64,000 bases of DNA from Actibacterium mucosum KCTC 23349 (GCF_000647975.1 NZ_JFKE01000003.1:258206-322205), one strand, 5' to 3'; counted from the stretch's first letter, positions 1 to 9,781 are shown. The notes: generated by a model from the sequence alone, not told the origin. Translations and numbers: made by a program.

Positions 1-472
1 GGAAGGCCCCCGCCGCGCCCCCGATGACGATGTTCTGCGGGGTGGAGCGTTTCAGCCACATCGTGTAGATCACGGCGTAAAAGAAGATGGTAAAGGCCAA
101 AAGGCCCGCCGCCAGCCAGTTCGAGGCCAGCCCCAGCATCATCACCGACAAGCCCGACAGCGCCAGCCCCACGGCCAGCGCCTCGTCTGCGGTCACGCGG
201 CCCGAGGGGATCGGGCGGTTCCGAGTGCGTTTCATCACCCGGTCGATATCGGCGTCCCACCACATGTTCAGCGCACCGGACGCGCCGCCGCCAATGGCGA
301 TGAACAGGATCGACGCAAAGGCGAGCAACGGGTGCACATGCACCGGCGCCACAAGCAAACCGGCCATCGCGGTGAACACCACCAGCGACATCACGCGGGG
401 CTTCAGCAGGGCGATATAGTCGCCGAACTGCGCTTCGCCGCTTTGGGCCAGGTTCGAGGTTGCGTCGGTCAT
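1..472 (-). CDS. ctaB: Protoheme IX farnesyltransferase (heme O synthase), 3' end cut by window edge
   Basis: Inner-membrane UbiA-family prenyltransferase that adds a farnesyl group to heme B, the first step towards heme A for cytochrome c oxidase. About 157 codons from the ATG at 472 are present; the rest lies beyond base 1. The allylic-diphosphate/Mg binding motif is seen around residues 69-77 as NMWWDADID, followed by [14 protein letters not shown], both typical of CtaB/CyoE. Hydrophobic segments at about 28-45 and 50-68 are the first membrane helices. It lies 51 bases downstream of coxB on the same strand, the usual order in alphaproteobacterial aa3 oxidase clusters. Confidence 0.95.
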   Translation of the reverse strand, partial: MTDATSNLAQSGEAQFGDYIALLKPRVMSLVVFTAMAGLLVAPVHVHPLLAFASILFIAIGGGASGALNMWWDADIDRVMKRTRNRPIPSGRVTADEALAVGLALSGLSVMMLGLASNWLAAGLLAFTIFFYAVIYTMWLKRSTPQNIVIGGAAGAF

Positions 473-523
473 TTGCTACCTTTTCGAGAAGGGTGGCGCA
501 GGGCGGCCTGCGCCGCCCCGATC

Positions 524-1393
524 TTAGTCGGCCGAGGCCAGCTGTACGTTTTGCGGCACGCCGGTCTGTGCGCTTGCCGTGCGCGACAGCCATGCATCGT
601 ATTCATCCTGCGTTACCGCCTTGACGGTGATCGGCATATAGGAGTGATCCTTGCCGCACAGCTCGGAACACTGGCCGAAATACACGCCTTCCATGCCTTC
701 ATCCACTTCGAACCACAGCTCGGCCAGACGGCCGGGCACCGCGTCCTGCTTCACGCCGAAGGCCGGGATGGTCCATGCATGGATCACATCGGCACCGGTG
801 ACCTGCACCACAACGGTTTTGCCGGTGGGAACAACAACAGTGGTGTCCGTTGCAAGCAGATAGTGTTCGGGCTCATAGCCATAATCAGCCAGATCTTCCT
901 TGGGCAACATGAAGCTTTCGAACTCCACGCCCTCGTCGACATATTCGTAACCCCAGTACCACTGGTACCCGGTGGCCTTGATCGTCACGTCGGCAACCGG
1001 GATCTCCTGCTGTTTGAACAGCACCGGCAGCGAAAAGGCGCCGATCACGATCAGGATCAGGATCGGGATCAGGGTCCAGGCGATTTCCAGCGGCGAGTTA
1101 TGGGTGAACTTGGCAGGGGTCGGGTTGGCGCGCTGGTTGTAGCGCACGACGCAATAGCCCAGCAAGACGACTACAAAGATCGTGATCACGGTGATGATCA
1201 CAAGGATCAGGCTGTTGAGACCTTGCAGATCCCGGGCAAGCTCGGTCGCGGCGGGTTGGAAGCCGAGGGCGCCCGGTGTCGGTACACCGATCACGTCCAG
1301 CCCTTCAATCCCGTCCTGCGCCGCTGCTGTCTTGGCGCTGATTCCTGCCGCAGCCATGGCCGAAAGGCCCGAAAACAAGTTCGAAATCCGCAT
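524..1393 (-). CDS. coxB: Cytochrome c oxidase subunit II
   Basis: Membrane-anchored subunit of aa3-type cytochrome c oxidase carrying the binuclear CuA centre that accepts electrons from cytochrome c. An upstream in-frame ATG at 1420 exists, but MRISNLFSG at 1393 gives a proper signal peptide (cleavage near AAAQ) and has a purine-rich GGGA upstream, so I use 1393 (289 aa). Two membrane helices lie near residues 62-84 and 106-127. CuA ligands are visible in VIHAW and in GQCSELCGKDHSYMP (two Cys, His, Met). The GYQWYWGYEY aromatic stretch is also present. It is followed by ctaB. Confidence 0.96.
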   Translation of the reverse strand: MRISNLFSGLSAMAAAGISAKTAAAQDGIEGLDVIGVPTPGALGFQPAATELARDLQGLNSLILVIITVITIFVVVLLGYCVVRYNQRANPTPAKFTHNSPLEIAWTLIPILILIVIGAFSLPVLFKQQEIPVADVTIKATGYQWYWGYEYVDEGVEFESFMLPKEDLADYGYEPEHYLLATDTTVVVPTGKTVVVQVTGADVIHAWTIPAFGVKQDAVPGRLAELWFEVDEGMEGVYFGQCSELCGKDHSYMPITVKAVTQDEYDAWLSRTASAQTGVPQNVQLASAD

Positions 1394-1564
1394 GTTTTTT
1401 TCCCGTTCGTAGCGCGACAAATGCCGCCGGCGGGCCCGGTTTGGCCGGTACCCGTTGTGTTTCGCGGCCCAAAAACCATATTAGGCGAGGTGAAACAAGC
1501 AAATCTGTTGCGGCATTGGGCCGCGATTTGCGACAGATCAACGACACAAAGGTTCGCACGCCTC

Positions 1565-2986
1565 ATGAGCTATGCCCCCTTCGACCCGTTTCAGACCAAA
1601 CTGGACCGTGAAACCACGCTGACACAGTTGCGCGCAGGGCTTGAAGGGGCTGACGATGGCGAACTCTTCCTTGAACGGCGTCGGTCCGAGTCGCTGGTTC
1701 TGGATGATCGGCGCATCCGGACGGCCAATTACGACGCGTCCGAGGGATTCGGCCTGCGCGCGGTTCGTGGCGAGGTTTCGGGCTATGCCCATTCCACCGA
1801 GATCAGCGAATCGTCGTTGCGCCGCGCGGTCGAGACCGCACGACTGGCTGTTGGCGATGGCGGCGGCGTCATGGCCCCCGCTCCGCAACCAACGAATACG
1901 CGACTATATACGGATGCCGATCCTGTCAGTGCCGCACCGTTCGGCGTAAAAATCGACGTCCTCAAAGAGATCGATGACTTTGCCCGAGGTCTGGACAAAC
2001 GCGTGGTGCAGGTTTCGGCCACCTTGGCGGCCAGCCTGCAAGAAGTGTTTATCATGCGTGCCGATGGGCATCTGGTGTCGGACACCCGCCCGATGAGCCG
2101 GCTGAACATCTCGGTCATCGTGGAAGAGAACGGCCGCCGGGAAAGCGGCGGGGCCGGCGGTGGCGGGCGCTACGGGCTGGACGGCCTGATTGCGCAGGAC
2201 CATTGGCAACCTGTTGCGCGCGAAGCCTTGCGCATTGCCCTGGTCAACCTGTCCGCCGAACCTGCGCCGGCCGGCCAGATGGACGTGGTGCTTGGGCCCG
2301 GTTGGCCCGGTATCCTGCTGCACGAGGCCGTGGGTCACGGGCTGGAAGGCGATTTCAACCGCAAAGGCACCTCGGCCTTTGCCGGGCTGATGGGCCAACA
2401 GGTGGCTGCACCGGGTGTCACGGTGCTGGACGATGGCACGATCCCGGATCGACGCGGATCGATCACCGTGGACGACGAAGGCACGCCATCAGGCAAGAAC
2501 GTTCTGATCGAGGACGGCATCCTGGTGGGGTACATGCAAGACCGCCAGAACGCACGCCTGATGGATGTGGCCCCAACCGGCAACGGGCGTCGCGAAAGCT
2601 TTGCCCACCCGCCCATGCCGCGCATGACCAACACCTACATGCTGGGCGGCGATGCCGACCCGAAGGACATCTTGGCCGATCTCAGGGATGGCATCTATGC
2701 GGTGGGCTTTGGCGGTGGTCAGGTCGACATCACAAACGGCAAATTTGTCTTCTCGTGCACCGAAGCTTATCGCGTGAAGAACGGCAAGGTCGGGGCGCCG
2801 ATCAAAGGTGCGACGCTGATTGGCGACGGTCCGGCGGCCATGCAGCAGATCCGCGCCATCGGCAACGACATGTCTCTGGATCCCGGTATGGGCAATTGCG
2901 GCAAGGCGGGGCAATGGGTGCCTGTGGGGGTGGGACAACCCACCCTGCTGATGGGCGGGCTGACGGTTGGCGGCTCGGCGGCGTGA
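1565..2986 (+). CDS. tldD: TldD metalloprotease (microcin-processing / modulator of DNA gyrase family)
   Basis: Cytoplasmic zinc metalloprotease subunit that, with TldE/PmbA, degrades unfolded peptides and matures some modified peptides. The open frame extends far upstream (to 332), but that part is antisense to coxB; the ATG at 1565 starts MSYAPFDPF and gives 473 aa, close to the family's usual 480. The HExxxH zinc motif is in LLHEAVGHGLEGDF, and the C-terminal half shows GYMQDRQNARLMDVAPTGNGRRES. It diverges from coxB across a 171-base gap. No tldE partner is adjacent; the two are usually unlinked. Confidence 0.95.
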   Translation: MSYAPFDPFQTKLDRETTLTQLRAGLEGADDGELFLERRRSESLVLDDRRIRTANYDASEGFGLRAVRGEVSGYAHSTEISESSLRRAVETARLAVGDGGGVMAPAPQPTNTRLYTDADPVSAAPFGVKIDVLKEIDDFARGLDKRVVQVSATLAASLQEVFIMRADGHLVSDTRPMSRLNISVIVEENGRRESGGAGGGGRYGLDGLIAQDHWQPVAREALRIALVNLSAEPAPAGQMDVVLGPGWPGILLHEAVGHGLEGDFNRKGTSAFAGLMGQQVAAPGVTVLDDGTIPDRRGSITVDDEGTPSGKNVLIEDGILVGYMQDRQNARLMDVAPTGNGRRESFAHPPMPRMTNTYMLGGDADPKDILADLRDGIYAVGFGGGQVDITNGKFVFSCTEAYRVKNGKVGAPIKGATLIGDGPAAMQQIRAIGNDMSLDPGMGNCGKAGQWVPVGVGQPTLLMGGLTVGGSAA

Positions 2987-3061
2987 GACGTGAAAAAAAC
3001 GCGAACATCGGGATTATGGTAACCACGCGTTAACCCTCTTTCGCCAAGACTGGCTCCACGA

Positions 3062-4234
3062 ATGAGCGGAGCTGCGCGACCAGTGGACACATATTCTTCC
3101 ACCCACCCTCTCGCACCACCCACCCAGGAAGAGGACCTGGTGGCGTGGCTTCGGCTCATTCGGTCGCGCCGTGTTGGCGCGACCACCTTTTACCGCCTTC
3201 TGAGCGAACACGGATCGGCGCAAGCAGCACTGGACCATTTGCCCGAAGTCGCCCGAAACGCAGGGGAAAAGAAATACACCCCTTATCCCGAAACCCTTGC
3301 CATTCAGGAATTGGCCCAAGGCCGCGCAAGCGGTGCCCGGTTGGAAGCTGTCGGGGCTGTCAGCTATCCACCGGCATTGGCGCAGATCACCGACCCGCCA
3401 CCACTTTTGTGGATACGCGGCGACGCGGCCCTGACCCGGCGCCCGATGGTGGCGCTGGTGGGGGCGCGCAACGCCTCGTCTCTGGGCACGCGCATGGCGC
3501 GGCGACTGGGCGGAGAGTTGGGCGAAGCCGGGTTTGTCGTGGTTTCGGGCCTGGCCCGCGGGATCGACACCGCCGCACATCTGGCGGCCCTGCCACACGG
3601 GACTGCGGCGGTTCTTGCCGGTGGCGTGGACGTGATTTACCCCGCCGAGAATGCCGCCCTGGCAGACGACATTGCCAAATCGGGGCTGTTGATCTCGGAA
3701 CAGCCCCCGGGGCTGCAACCGCAGGCGCGCCATTTCCCGCGCCGCAACCGCATCATCTCTGGCATGGCGCAAGCCGTCCTTGTGGTTGAGGCAGCGGCAA
3801 AATCCGGCAGCCTGATCACCGCGCGCGACGCGTTGGACCAGGGGCGCGAGGTGCTGGCCGTGCCGGGCCACCCGTTCGACGCCCGCGCGTCGGGGTGTAA
3901 TATGCTGATCCGTGATGGCGCCACCTTGATCCGGGGCGTGGATGACGTGATTGAGTTGCTGCAGCCCGCGACAGCGCCGGTTCAACAGGACATGTTCGAC
4001 CAACCGCCCGCACTGCCGGCCGAAACGCCGCCTGAACGGCCCCGCGCCCTTGCCGAAACCGCGCAGTTGCACCGCCAAATCCTTGACCGTCTTGGCCCCT
4101 CTCCACTGGCAGAGGATCAGTTGATCCGCGATCTGGCGCTGCCGGCACAGTCCGTGACCCCGCAATTGCTGACACTGGAACTGGAAGGGCGCATTCAGCG
4201 TCAGCCCGGTGGGCTGCTGGCACGGGTGAACTAG
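3062..4234 (+). CDS. dprA: DNA-processing protein DprA (Smf)
   Basis: Binds incoming single-stranded DNA and loads RecA during natural transformation. The 390 aa protein has an N-terminal SAM-like region, then the Rossmann-like fold with VALVGARNAS and SGLARGIDTAAH (about residues 130-170), then FPRRNRIISGMA and the GSLITARDALDQGREV core. A C-terminal winged-helix (about 335-390, LHRQILDRLG to LLARVN) is the DprA_WH domain. The reading frame is intact. Its stop overlaps the convergent gene at 4231 by four bases. Confidence 0.95.
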   Translation: MSGAARPVDTYSSTHPLAPPTQEEDLVAWLRLIRSRRVGATTFYRLLSEHGSAQAALDHLPEVARNAGEKKYTPYPETLAIQELAQGRASGARLEAVGAVSYPPALAQITDPPPLLWIRGDAALTRRPMVALVGARNASSLGTRMARRLGGELGEAGFVVVSGLARGIDTAAHLAALPHGTAAVLAGGVDVIYPAENAALADDIAKSGLLISEQPPGLQPQARHFPRRNRIISGMAQAVLVVEAAAKSGSLITARDALDQGREVLAVPGHPFDARASGCNMLIRDGATLIRGVDDVIELLQPATAPVQQDMFDQPPALPAETPPERPRALAETAQLHRQILDRLGPSPLAEDQLIRDLALPAQSVTPQLLTLELEGRIQRQPGGLLARVN

Positions 4235-4671
4235 CAGACTTCGGGGATCACGGGTGAAAACCGCAGGCAAAGCGAGGGATCTGCCCACCATACGTCGGTT
4301 GCCCCGAACTCCCAATGCAATGCAACCCACAGCGCGCCCGATTGCACGTACAGCACTTGTAGCGCCACACCGTCCATATAGATCGGATCAAACTGCCCGC
4401 GCATAGCGGCAGGAGTTCGCGCAGGATCAATCACCGCGCCACCGGGGCGTTGCGGTGCCAAGGACGCGAAGGCGATCCCACCGGCGACACGCAGATCGTT
4501 TACGACAAACTCCACCGGCGCACCCAATGCCCATTCGGCATGCGGCCGAATTGCATTCATCAGGTCGCTACGCGTGGCGCTGCCGCGCTCTGGCTCCTGC
4601 CACCCTTGCGCCGCGCCCATTTGGGCCAAAAGAACAACTGAAACCAATGTTAGAATTCGACCGATCTTCAT
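4231..4671 (-). CDS. Hypothetical exported protein
   Basis: Not recognised. 146 aa with a clear signal peptide (MKIGRILTLVSVVLLAQMGA, cleavage near AAQG), so it is probably periplasmic. The mature part contains paired aromatic stretches (EFGATDVWWADPSLC) and two cysteines near the C-terminus. It lies between dprA (convergent, 4-base overlap) and topA (divergent, about 120 bases). Good signal peptide and codon pattern support a real gene; function unknown. Confidence 0.7.
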   Translation of the reverse strand: MKIGRILTLVSVVLLAQMGAAQGWQEPERGSATRSDLMNAIRPHAEWALGAPVEFVVNDLRVAGGIAFASLAPQRPGGAVIDPARTPAAMRGQFDPIYMDGVALQVLYVQSGALWVALHWEFGATDVWWADPSLCLRFSPVIPEVC

Positions 4672-4793
4672 CCTGTTTCCTCATCCATTCCACGCGCAAA
4701 GGTTGTTCCGGGCGATTGCCCGCATTGACAATACCCGCTGTCGCGCCACATGTTGCCGCGCCAAGGGGACTGCCCCGAGTCGAAAGGAATTCT

Positions 4794-7391
4794 ATGCCCG
4801 TCGTTGTTGTTGAGTCCCCCGCGAAAGCGAAAACAATCAATAAATACCTGGGGCCTGACTACACCGTTTTGGCGTCTTACGGCCACGTGCGTGACCTGCC
4901 GCCCAAAGATGGCTCGGTCGATACTGAGAATGCTTTTGACATGAAATGGGAGGTCGGCACTGACAGCCGCAAACATGTCAAAGCCATCGCCGACGCGCTG
5001 AAGGATGACAACGCGCTGATCCTCGCAACCGACCCCGACCGCGAGGGCGAGGCGATCAGCTGGCACCTGGAAGAGGCGCTGCGCAAACGCCGGGCCATCA
5101 AGAAGGACACACCCGTCAGCCGCGTGGTGTTCAACGCCATCACCGAGGCCGCCGTGACCGACGCAATGAAGAACCCGCGCGCCGTGGACGAGCCGTTGGT
5201 ACATGCCTATCTGGCGCGCCGGGCGCTGGACTATTTGGTGGGTTTCAACCTCAGCCCGGTTTTGTGGCGCAAGCTGCCGGGGGCCAAATCGGCGGGTCGG
5301 GTGCAATCGGTCTGTCTGCGCCTAATCGTCGAGCGCGAGATGGAGATCGAGGCCTTTCGTCCCCGCGAATACTGGTCGGTTAAAGCGCAGCTGGCCACGC
5401 CGCGCGGCCAGACCTATGAGGCGCGCCTGACGGTTCTGGGCGGCCAAAAGCTGGACCGCTACGATATCGAGAATGAAACCGCGGCCGAACTGGCGGTGCA
5501 GGCGATCAACAGCCGCGAGCTGACGGTCAAATCGGTTGAGGCCAAGCCCGCCAACCGCAACCCCAGCCCGCCCTTCATGACCTCGACCCTGCAGCAGGAG
5601 GCCAGCCGCAAGTTTGGCTTTGGCGCGCGGCAGACCATGAGCCTGGCGCAGCGGCTGTATGAGGCCGGGCACATCACCTATATGCGGACCGACGGGATCG
5701 ACATGGCGCCCGAGGCCGTGGCCGCCGCCCGCGATGCCATTGGCGACCGTTACGGCAAGGAATACGTGCCCGACAGCCCGCGCATCTATAAAAACAAGGC
5801 CAAGAACGCGCAGGAAGCACACGAATGTATCCGCCCCACGGACATGACGCGCGATGCGGCGAACCTGCGGGTGGCCGATGACGACCAGCGCAAGCTTTAT
5901 GACCTGATCTGGAAACGCACCCTGGCCAGCCAGATGGCCGGTGCGCGGCTGGAACGCACCACCGTGGATGTCAGCAGCGCCGATGGCCAAGTAGTGCTGC
6001 GCGCCACCGGTCAGGTTGTTCTGTTCGACGGTTTCATGCGGGTCTACGAGGAAGGCAAGGACGATGTTGTTGTCGATGACGACGACAAGCGCCTGCCCCA
6101 GATCACCCAAGGCGAAACCGCCGACAAACGCGCGATTTCCCCGGAACAGCATTTCACCCAGCCGCCGCCCCGCTACACCGAGGCAACGCTGGTGAAACGC
6201 ATGGAAGAGCTGGGCATTGGCCGCCCGTCGACCTATGCGTCGATCGTGACCACCATTCAGGATCGCGGTTACGTTCTGAAGGACAAAAACCGCCTGAAGC
6301 CCGAGGATAAGGGCCGCCTGGTGACCGCCTTTCTGATGAACTATTTCCGCAAATATGTGGGCTATGAGTTCACTGCGAACCTGGAGACCGAGCTGGACGA
6401 TGTCTCGGCAGGTGAACGCGATTATATCGACGTTCTGGGCCGTTTTTGGCGCGAATTCACGGCAGCGATCGAAGAAACGGCCGAGCTGCGCATTTCCGAG
6501 GTTCTGGACAAGATCAACGAGGTTCTGGCCCCGCATCTGTTCCCCCCAAACGAGGATGGCACCGATCCGCGCCTGTGCCCGAAATGCGGGGTTGGCACGC
6601 TAAACCTGAAAACCGCCCGGTCGGGTGGGGCTTTCATCGGCTGCTCGAACTACCCCGAATGCCGTTATACCCGGCCTTTGGGTGTGCCCAATGGCGACGA
6701 TGGCAATGCCGAGCTGGACGGCAAGGTTCTGGGCCATGATGGCGAGGATGAGATCACCCTGCGCATTGGCCGCTTTGGCCCCTATGTGCAAAAGGGAGAG
6801 CCCACCGAAGAGGAGCCGAAACCACCGCGCGCCTCGCTGCCCAAAGGATGGGAACCGGCCGAGATCGATTTGGACCGCGCGCTGCAATTGCTGAGCCTGC
6901 CGCGCGAGATTGGCGCACATCCCGAGGATGGCGAACTGGTCGAGGCCGGCATCGGCCGTTATGGGCCATTTGTGAAACATGGCCGCCTTTATGCCAACCT
7001 GCCGGATGTCGAAGAGGTGTTTGTCGTCGGCATGAACCGCGCGGTCGAGCTGTTGGCCGAAAAGGCCAAGAACGGGCGCGGGCGTGGAAGCACGGCCAAG
7101 GCATTGAAAGAACTGGGCGAACACCCGCAGGACGGTGGCCCGGTAAACGTGATGGAGGGGCGCTATGGCCCCTATGTGAAATGGGACAAGATCAACGCCA
7201 CCTTGCCGAAAGACATGGACCCCGCCACGGTGACCATGGAACAGGCGGTAGAACTGATCGCCGAACGCGCCGCAAAGAAGGGCGGCAAGAAAAAGGCCGC
7301 CCCCAAGAAGACCGCCGCCAAAAAGACCACGGCGAAAAAGACCGCGACCAAAAAGACGCCTGCAAAGAAGACAGCGGCCCAAAAAGACTAG
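4794..7391 (+). CDS. topA: DNA topoisomerase I
   Basis: Type IA topoisomerase that relaxes negative supercoils. The frame is open upstream to 4455, but ATG 4794 has AAAGGAAT just before it and begins MPVVVVESPAKAKTINKYLG, the canonical TOPRIM start (865 aa). The acidic TOPRIM triad is in LATDPDREGEAISWHL, and the active-site Tyr is in GHITYMRTDG. A four-Cys zinc ribbon (CPKCGVG ... GCSNYPECRYTR) follows the core, then repeated topoisomerase C-terminal units (GRYGPYVK / GRFGPYVQ). The last about 35 residues are a Lys/Ala/Thr tail of AKKT-type repeats, probably DNA-binding. Confidence 0.97.
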   Translation: MPVVVVESPAKAKTINKYLGPDYTVLASYGHVRDLPPKDGSVDTENAFDMKWEVGTDSRKHVKAIADALKDDNALILATDPDREGEAISWHLEEALRKRRAIKKDTPVSRVVFNAITEAAVTDAMKNPRAVDEPLVHAYLARRALDYLVGFNLSPVLWRKLPGAKSAGRVQSVCLRLIVEREMEIEAFRPREYWSVKAQLATPRGQTYEARLTVLGGQKLDRYDIENETAAELAVQAINSRELTVKSVEAKPANRNPSPPFMTSTLQQEASRKFGFGARQTMSLAQRLYEAGHITYMRTDGIDMAPEAVAAARDAIGDRYGKEYVPDSPRIYKNKAKNAQEAHECIRPTDMTRDAANLRVADDDQRKLYDLIWKRTLASQMAGARLERTTVDVSSADGQVVLRATGQVVLFDGFMRVYEEGKDDVVVDDDDKRLPQITQGETADKRAISPEQHFTQPPPRYTEATLVKRMEELGIGRPSTYASIVTTIQDRGYVLKDKNRLKPEDKGRLVTAFLMNYFRKYVGYEFTANLETELDDVSAGERDYIDVLGRFWREFTAAIEETAELRISEVLDKINEVLAPHLFPPNEDGTDPRLCPKCGVGTLNLKTARSGGAFIGCSNYPECRYTRPLGVPNGDDGNAELDGKVLGHDGEDEITLRIGRFGPYVQKGEPTEEEPKPPRASLPKGWEPAEIDLDRALQLLSLPREIGAHPEDGELVEAGIGRYGPFVKHGRLYANLPDVEEVFVVGMNRAVELLAEKAKNGRGRGSTAKALKELGEHPQDGGPVNVMEGRYGPYVKWDKINATLPKDMDPATVTMEQAVELIAERAAKKGGKKKAAPKKTAAKKTTAKKTATKKTPAKKTAAQKD

Positions 7392-7411
7392 GTCAGCGCG
7401 GGTATCAGAAT

Positions 7412-7436
7412 GCCGGGGTCAGTCGCTGACCCCGGC
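7412..7436. terminator. Strong hairpin between convergent topA and CoA-transferase gene
   Basis: Perfect 11-bp stem GCCGGGGTCAG / CTGACCCCGGC with a TCG loop, followed on the plus strand by CACCTTTT. It sits 20 bases after the topA stop and contains the last codons and stop of the convergent gene at 7419, so it may terminate both transcripts. Confidence 0.65.
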
Positions 7437-8633
7437 CACCTTTTCAGCAATCAGCGTGTCGATCTGTGCCGAATCCAGCCCCAGTGTGGCCAGAATCTCG
7501 CGCGTATGTTCGCCAACCATGGGCGCGTGCCGCGTGATCGCGGGCGGCGTTTCTGACATGCCGATAGCCGGTCCGACCACACGGACATGGCCCGCCTTGG
7601 GGTGCTCATAGCCCTGGATCAGGCCCAGATGTTGCACTTGCGGATCTTCGGCCGCACCCAGATGCGATTTCACCTCGCCACACCAAATGTCGGCAGCCAA
7701 CAGCGCCCGCAACAGGTCATCGGTCGACCATTTGCCGGTTTCGGCGGCCAGTTTTCGCCACACCTCATCTCGTTTGGTGAACAGAGTTTCGGGGTCGTCA
7801 TAGGCCAGCAGGTCGTCATTGCCCAGCACGCCCACCAGCGTGGCAAAGGGGCTCATCGCGATGGTGACCCAGCCATCGGTGGTCGGATAGGTGCCAAAGG
7901 GCGCGTCCATGCCCGGATGACCTATGCCAGAATTGGGGCGCTGGAAATCTTCGTTGAAATTCATTGCCATAACCATTTCCTGGTTTTGATGCGCCAACAT
8001 CCCGGCCAGCAGGTTGATGCGCACCTCCTGCCCTTTGCCGGACCGTTCGCGCCACAGCAGCGCGGACAGAATGCCGTAGACCATGTTCATGGCGCCCACC
8101 TGGTCCGAGAACCCCGCACCCACCGGCGTGGGCGGGTTGTCGGCCTGCCCGGTGGCGGCCATTACCCCGGTCAGCCCCTGGATCAGCATGTCCTGGCCCG
8201 GACGCGTCACATAGGGCCCGTCCTCGCCATAGCCTGAGCCCGAGCAATAAACGATTCGCGGGTTAACGGCGGCGAAGTCATCGTAGCCATAGCCCAGCCG
8301 CGCCATCACACCGGGGCGAAAGTTCTGCACAACCACATCGGCCTCGCGCGCAAGGTCCATGATGATGTCGCGCGCGCGCGGCTCTTTCAGGTTCAGGGCC
8401 AGACTGCGCTTGTTGCGATTCCAAGCCAGGAAGTTTGGGCTTTCACTGCCGCCGACCCACTTGTTGCGAAACGTGAGCGAGCGGAACAGGTCGCCTTTGC
8501 CGGGCCGTTCGATCTTGATCACATCGGCCCCCAGATCGGCCAGCAATTGCGTGGCAAACGGGCCTTGCAGAAGGTGAGAGAAATCGAGGATACGCAGGCC
8601 GCCAAGCGCCTGCGGTTGGGATGCATCGGTCAT
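7419..8633 (-). CDS. CaiB/BaiF (class III) CoA-transferase
   Basis: Cytoplasmic enzyme that moves CoA from one acyl-CoA to a free acid through an aspartyl intermediate. 404 aa, the usual length. The N-terminus GGLRILDFSHLLQGPFATQLLADLGADVIKIE and the GSGYGEDGPYVTRPGQDMLIQG segment, which contains the family's catalytic Asp, are characteristic. Its ATG at 8633 overlaps the stop of the preceding gene (ATGA), so it is the last, translationally coupled gene of the 11-gene operon. The acyl substrate cannot be told from sequence. Confidence 0.92.
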   Translation of the reverse strand: MTDASQPQALGGLRILDFSHLLQGPFATQLLADLGADVIKIERPGKGDLFRSLTFRNKWVGGSESPNFLAWNRNKRSLALNLKEPRARDIIMDLAREADVVVQNFRPGVMARLGYGYDDFAAVNPRIVYCSGSGYGEDGPYVTRPGQDMLIQGLTGVMAATGQADNPPTPVGAGFSDQVGAMNMVYGILSALLWRERSGKGQEVRINLLAGMLAHQNQEMVMAMNFNEDFQRPNSGIGHPGMDAPFGTYPTTDGWVTIAMSPFATLVGVLGNDDLLAYDDPETLFTKRDEVWRKLAAETGKWSTDDLLRALLAADIWCGEVKSHLGAAEDPQVQHLGLIQGYEHPKAGHVRVVGPAIGMSETPPAITRHAPMVGEHTREILATLGLDSAQIDTLIAEKVAGVSD

Positions 8634-9781
8634 GTTGCCGGTCCTCTGTTGTCGTCAAGTTCACCACGTGCGGCAATTCGGGCGCGGTGCCATTGGTTCT
8701 TGATGGTTTGAATGGTGTTCGGGATCGGGGTGCCTGCCGCCAGTGCCTCGCGGATCACGGCGGCGGCGGCGTTCTGGAAAGCGATATAGCCGTCAAAGCG
8801 CGGGCGCAGCAGCGCGGTTTCTGCAGTTTGCAACGTGCCCGCATAGAAATCTCCCCAATCGGCATTCACGTCGGCATCACGCCAAGCCGTGCGCGCCGAA
8901 GGTTGGCCGCCAAAAGCCGGGATCAAGGCGGTTTGTGTCATGGTCTGCATCAGCCACGCAACGTGATCCAGCAGGTCGCGGTCAGGTTTGGCGCGCTTGG
9001 TGAAGGCAATGCCAGTGCCCCCCAGCACGCCGCCGGACCCGCCGGGTTTGGCCAAGCTGTCGCCAAAACGGATCGCGTGGCCGTGGGGACCCGGGCGCGC
9101 ATAAGTAACGTAGCCAAAGATCAGTGGGATCAGCGCGATGTCATGCCCCGCCGCCATGGTTTCCAGCAATTGGATCGGATTGGCATGTTCCGAACCCTTG
9201 GGACGTTGCGCGTAAAGGCGGTGCATGATGTCCAGCGCAACGCCCATCATTTCGCCGGGCAACAGGTCGTTGCCGCCGACCCTGTGCCCCTGCCCTGCCG
9301 CTATTGAGATCAGCGTCAGAAAGGCATGCGGCCCGCCCAGCGACTGGGCCACCGGTGTTTTTTCGGCAAGCGCCAAAACATCAGCCCAGTTGCCCGGTGC
9401 CGCGACGCGGTCGGCGCGCCAGGCCATAACCTGCGTGGCCACGTCCAGAGGCAAGGCCCAATGCACGCCGTTCCAAGCGTAAGAGGCCAACGAAGGCCCA
9501 ACGCATTCTGCCTGCCATGCCGTAATTTGGCGGGCTTCATAGAGGTCTTCCAGCGGGATCAGGCACTGCTCTGCCACGGCTTCGCCAATATGGGGATGGT
9601 CCAGCACCAGCAGGTCGTGACGCGCGGCAAGATCGGCAATGGGCGCGCTTTCGAACCCTTCCAAGGGCTGTTTCGCCCATGTGATCAATGGCTTGTTGCG
9701 GGGCGCGTTCACCCTCCGCGCTGCCTCGGCCAAGGCGTCATAGCCGCGCGGGTGATCCCATGTGAGGCCCAGAAAGCTCAT
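8630..9781 (-). CDS. Solute-binding-protein homologue without a signal peptide
   Basis: 383 aa from the ATG at 9781, which overlaps the preceding stop as ATGA; an upstream extension to 9838 is not needed. It looks like a family 1 extracellular solute-binding protein: an inter-lobe pattern (LVLDHPHIGEAV, PLDVATQVMAWRADRV, TWDHPRGYDAL) and an SBP-like C-terminal half. However, the N-terminus MSFLGLTWDHPRGYD has no hydrophobic export signal. It therefore probably stays in the cytoplasm. The operon already encodes an exported binding protein (16096-17307), so this one may have a sensing, chaperoning or catalytic role (inference). Confidence 0.75.
   Translation of the reverse strand: MSFLGLTWDHPRGYDALAEAARRVNAPRNKPLITWAKQPLEGFESAPIADLAARHDLLVLDHPHIGEAVAEQCLIPLEDLYEARQITAWQAECVGPSLASYAWNGVHWALPLDVATQVMAWRADRVAAPGNWADVLALAEKTPVAQSLGGPHAFLTLISIAAGQGHRVGGNDLLPGEMMGVALDIMHRLYAQRPKGSEHANPIQLLETMAAGHDIALIPLIFGYVTYARPGPHGHAIRFGDSLAKPGGSGGVLGGTGIAFTKRAKPDRDLLDHVAWLMQTMTQTALIPAFGGQPSARTAWRDADVNADWGDFYAGTLQTAETALLRPRFDGYIAFQNAAAAVIREALAAGTPIPNTIQTIKNQWHRARIAARGELDDNRGPAT

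Noticed and set aside
332-1564. Long open frame upstream of tldD that would make an 884 aa protein
   Set aside because: It is antisense to coxB and ctaB; TldD similarity starts at ATG 1565 and gives the normal family length.
7275-7391. Lys/Ala/Thr repeat tail of topA considered as a separate repeat element or frameshift product
   Set aside because: In frame with topA, and Lys-rich tails are common in TopA of related high-GC bacteria.
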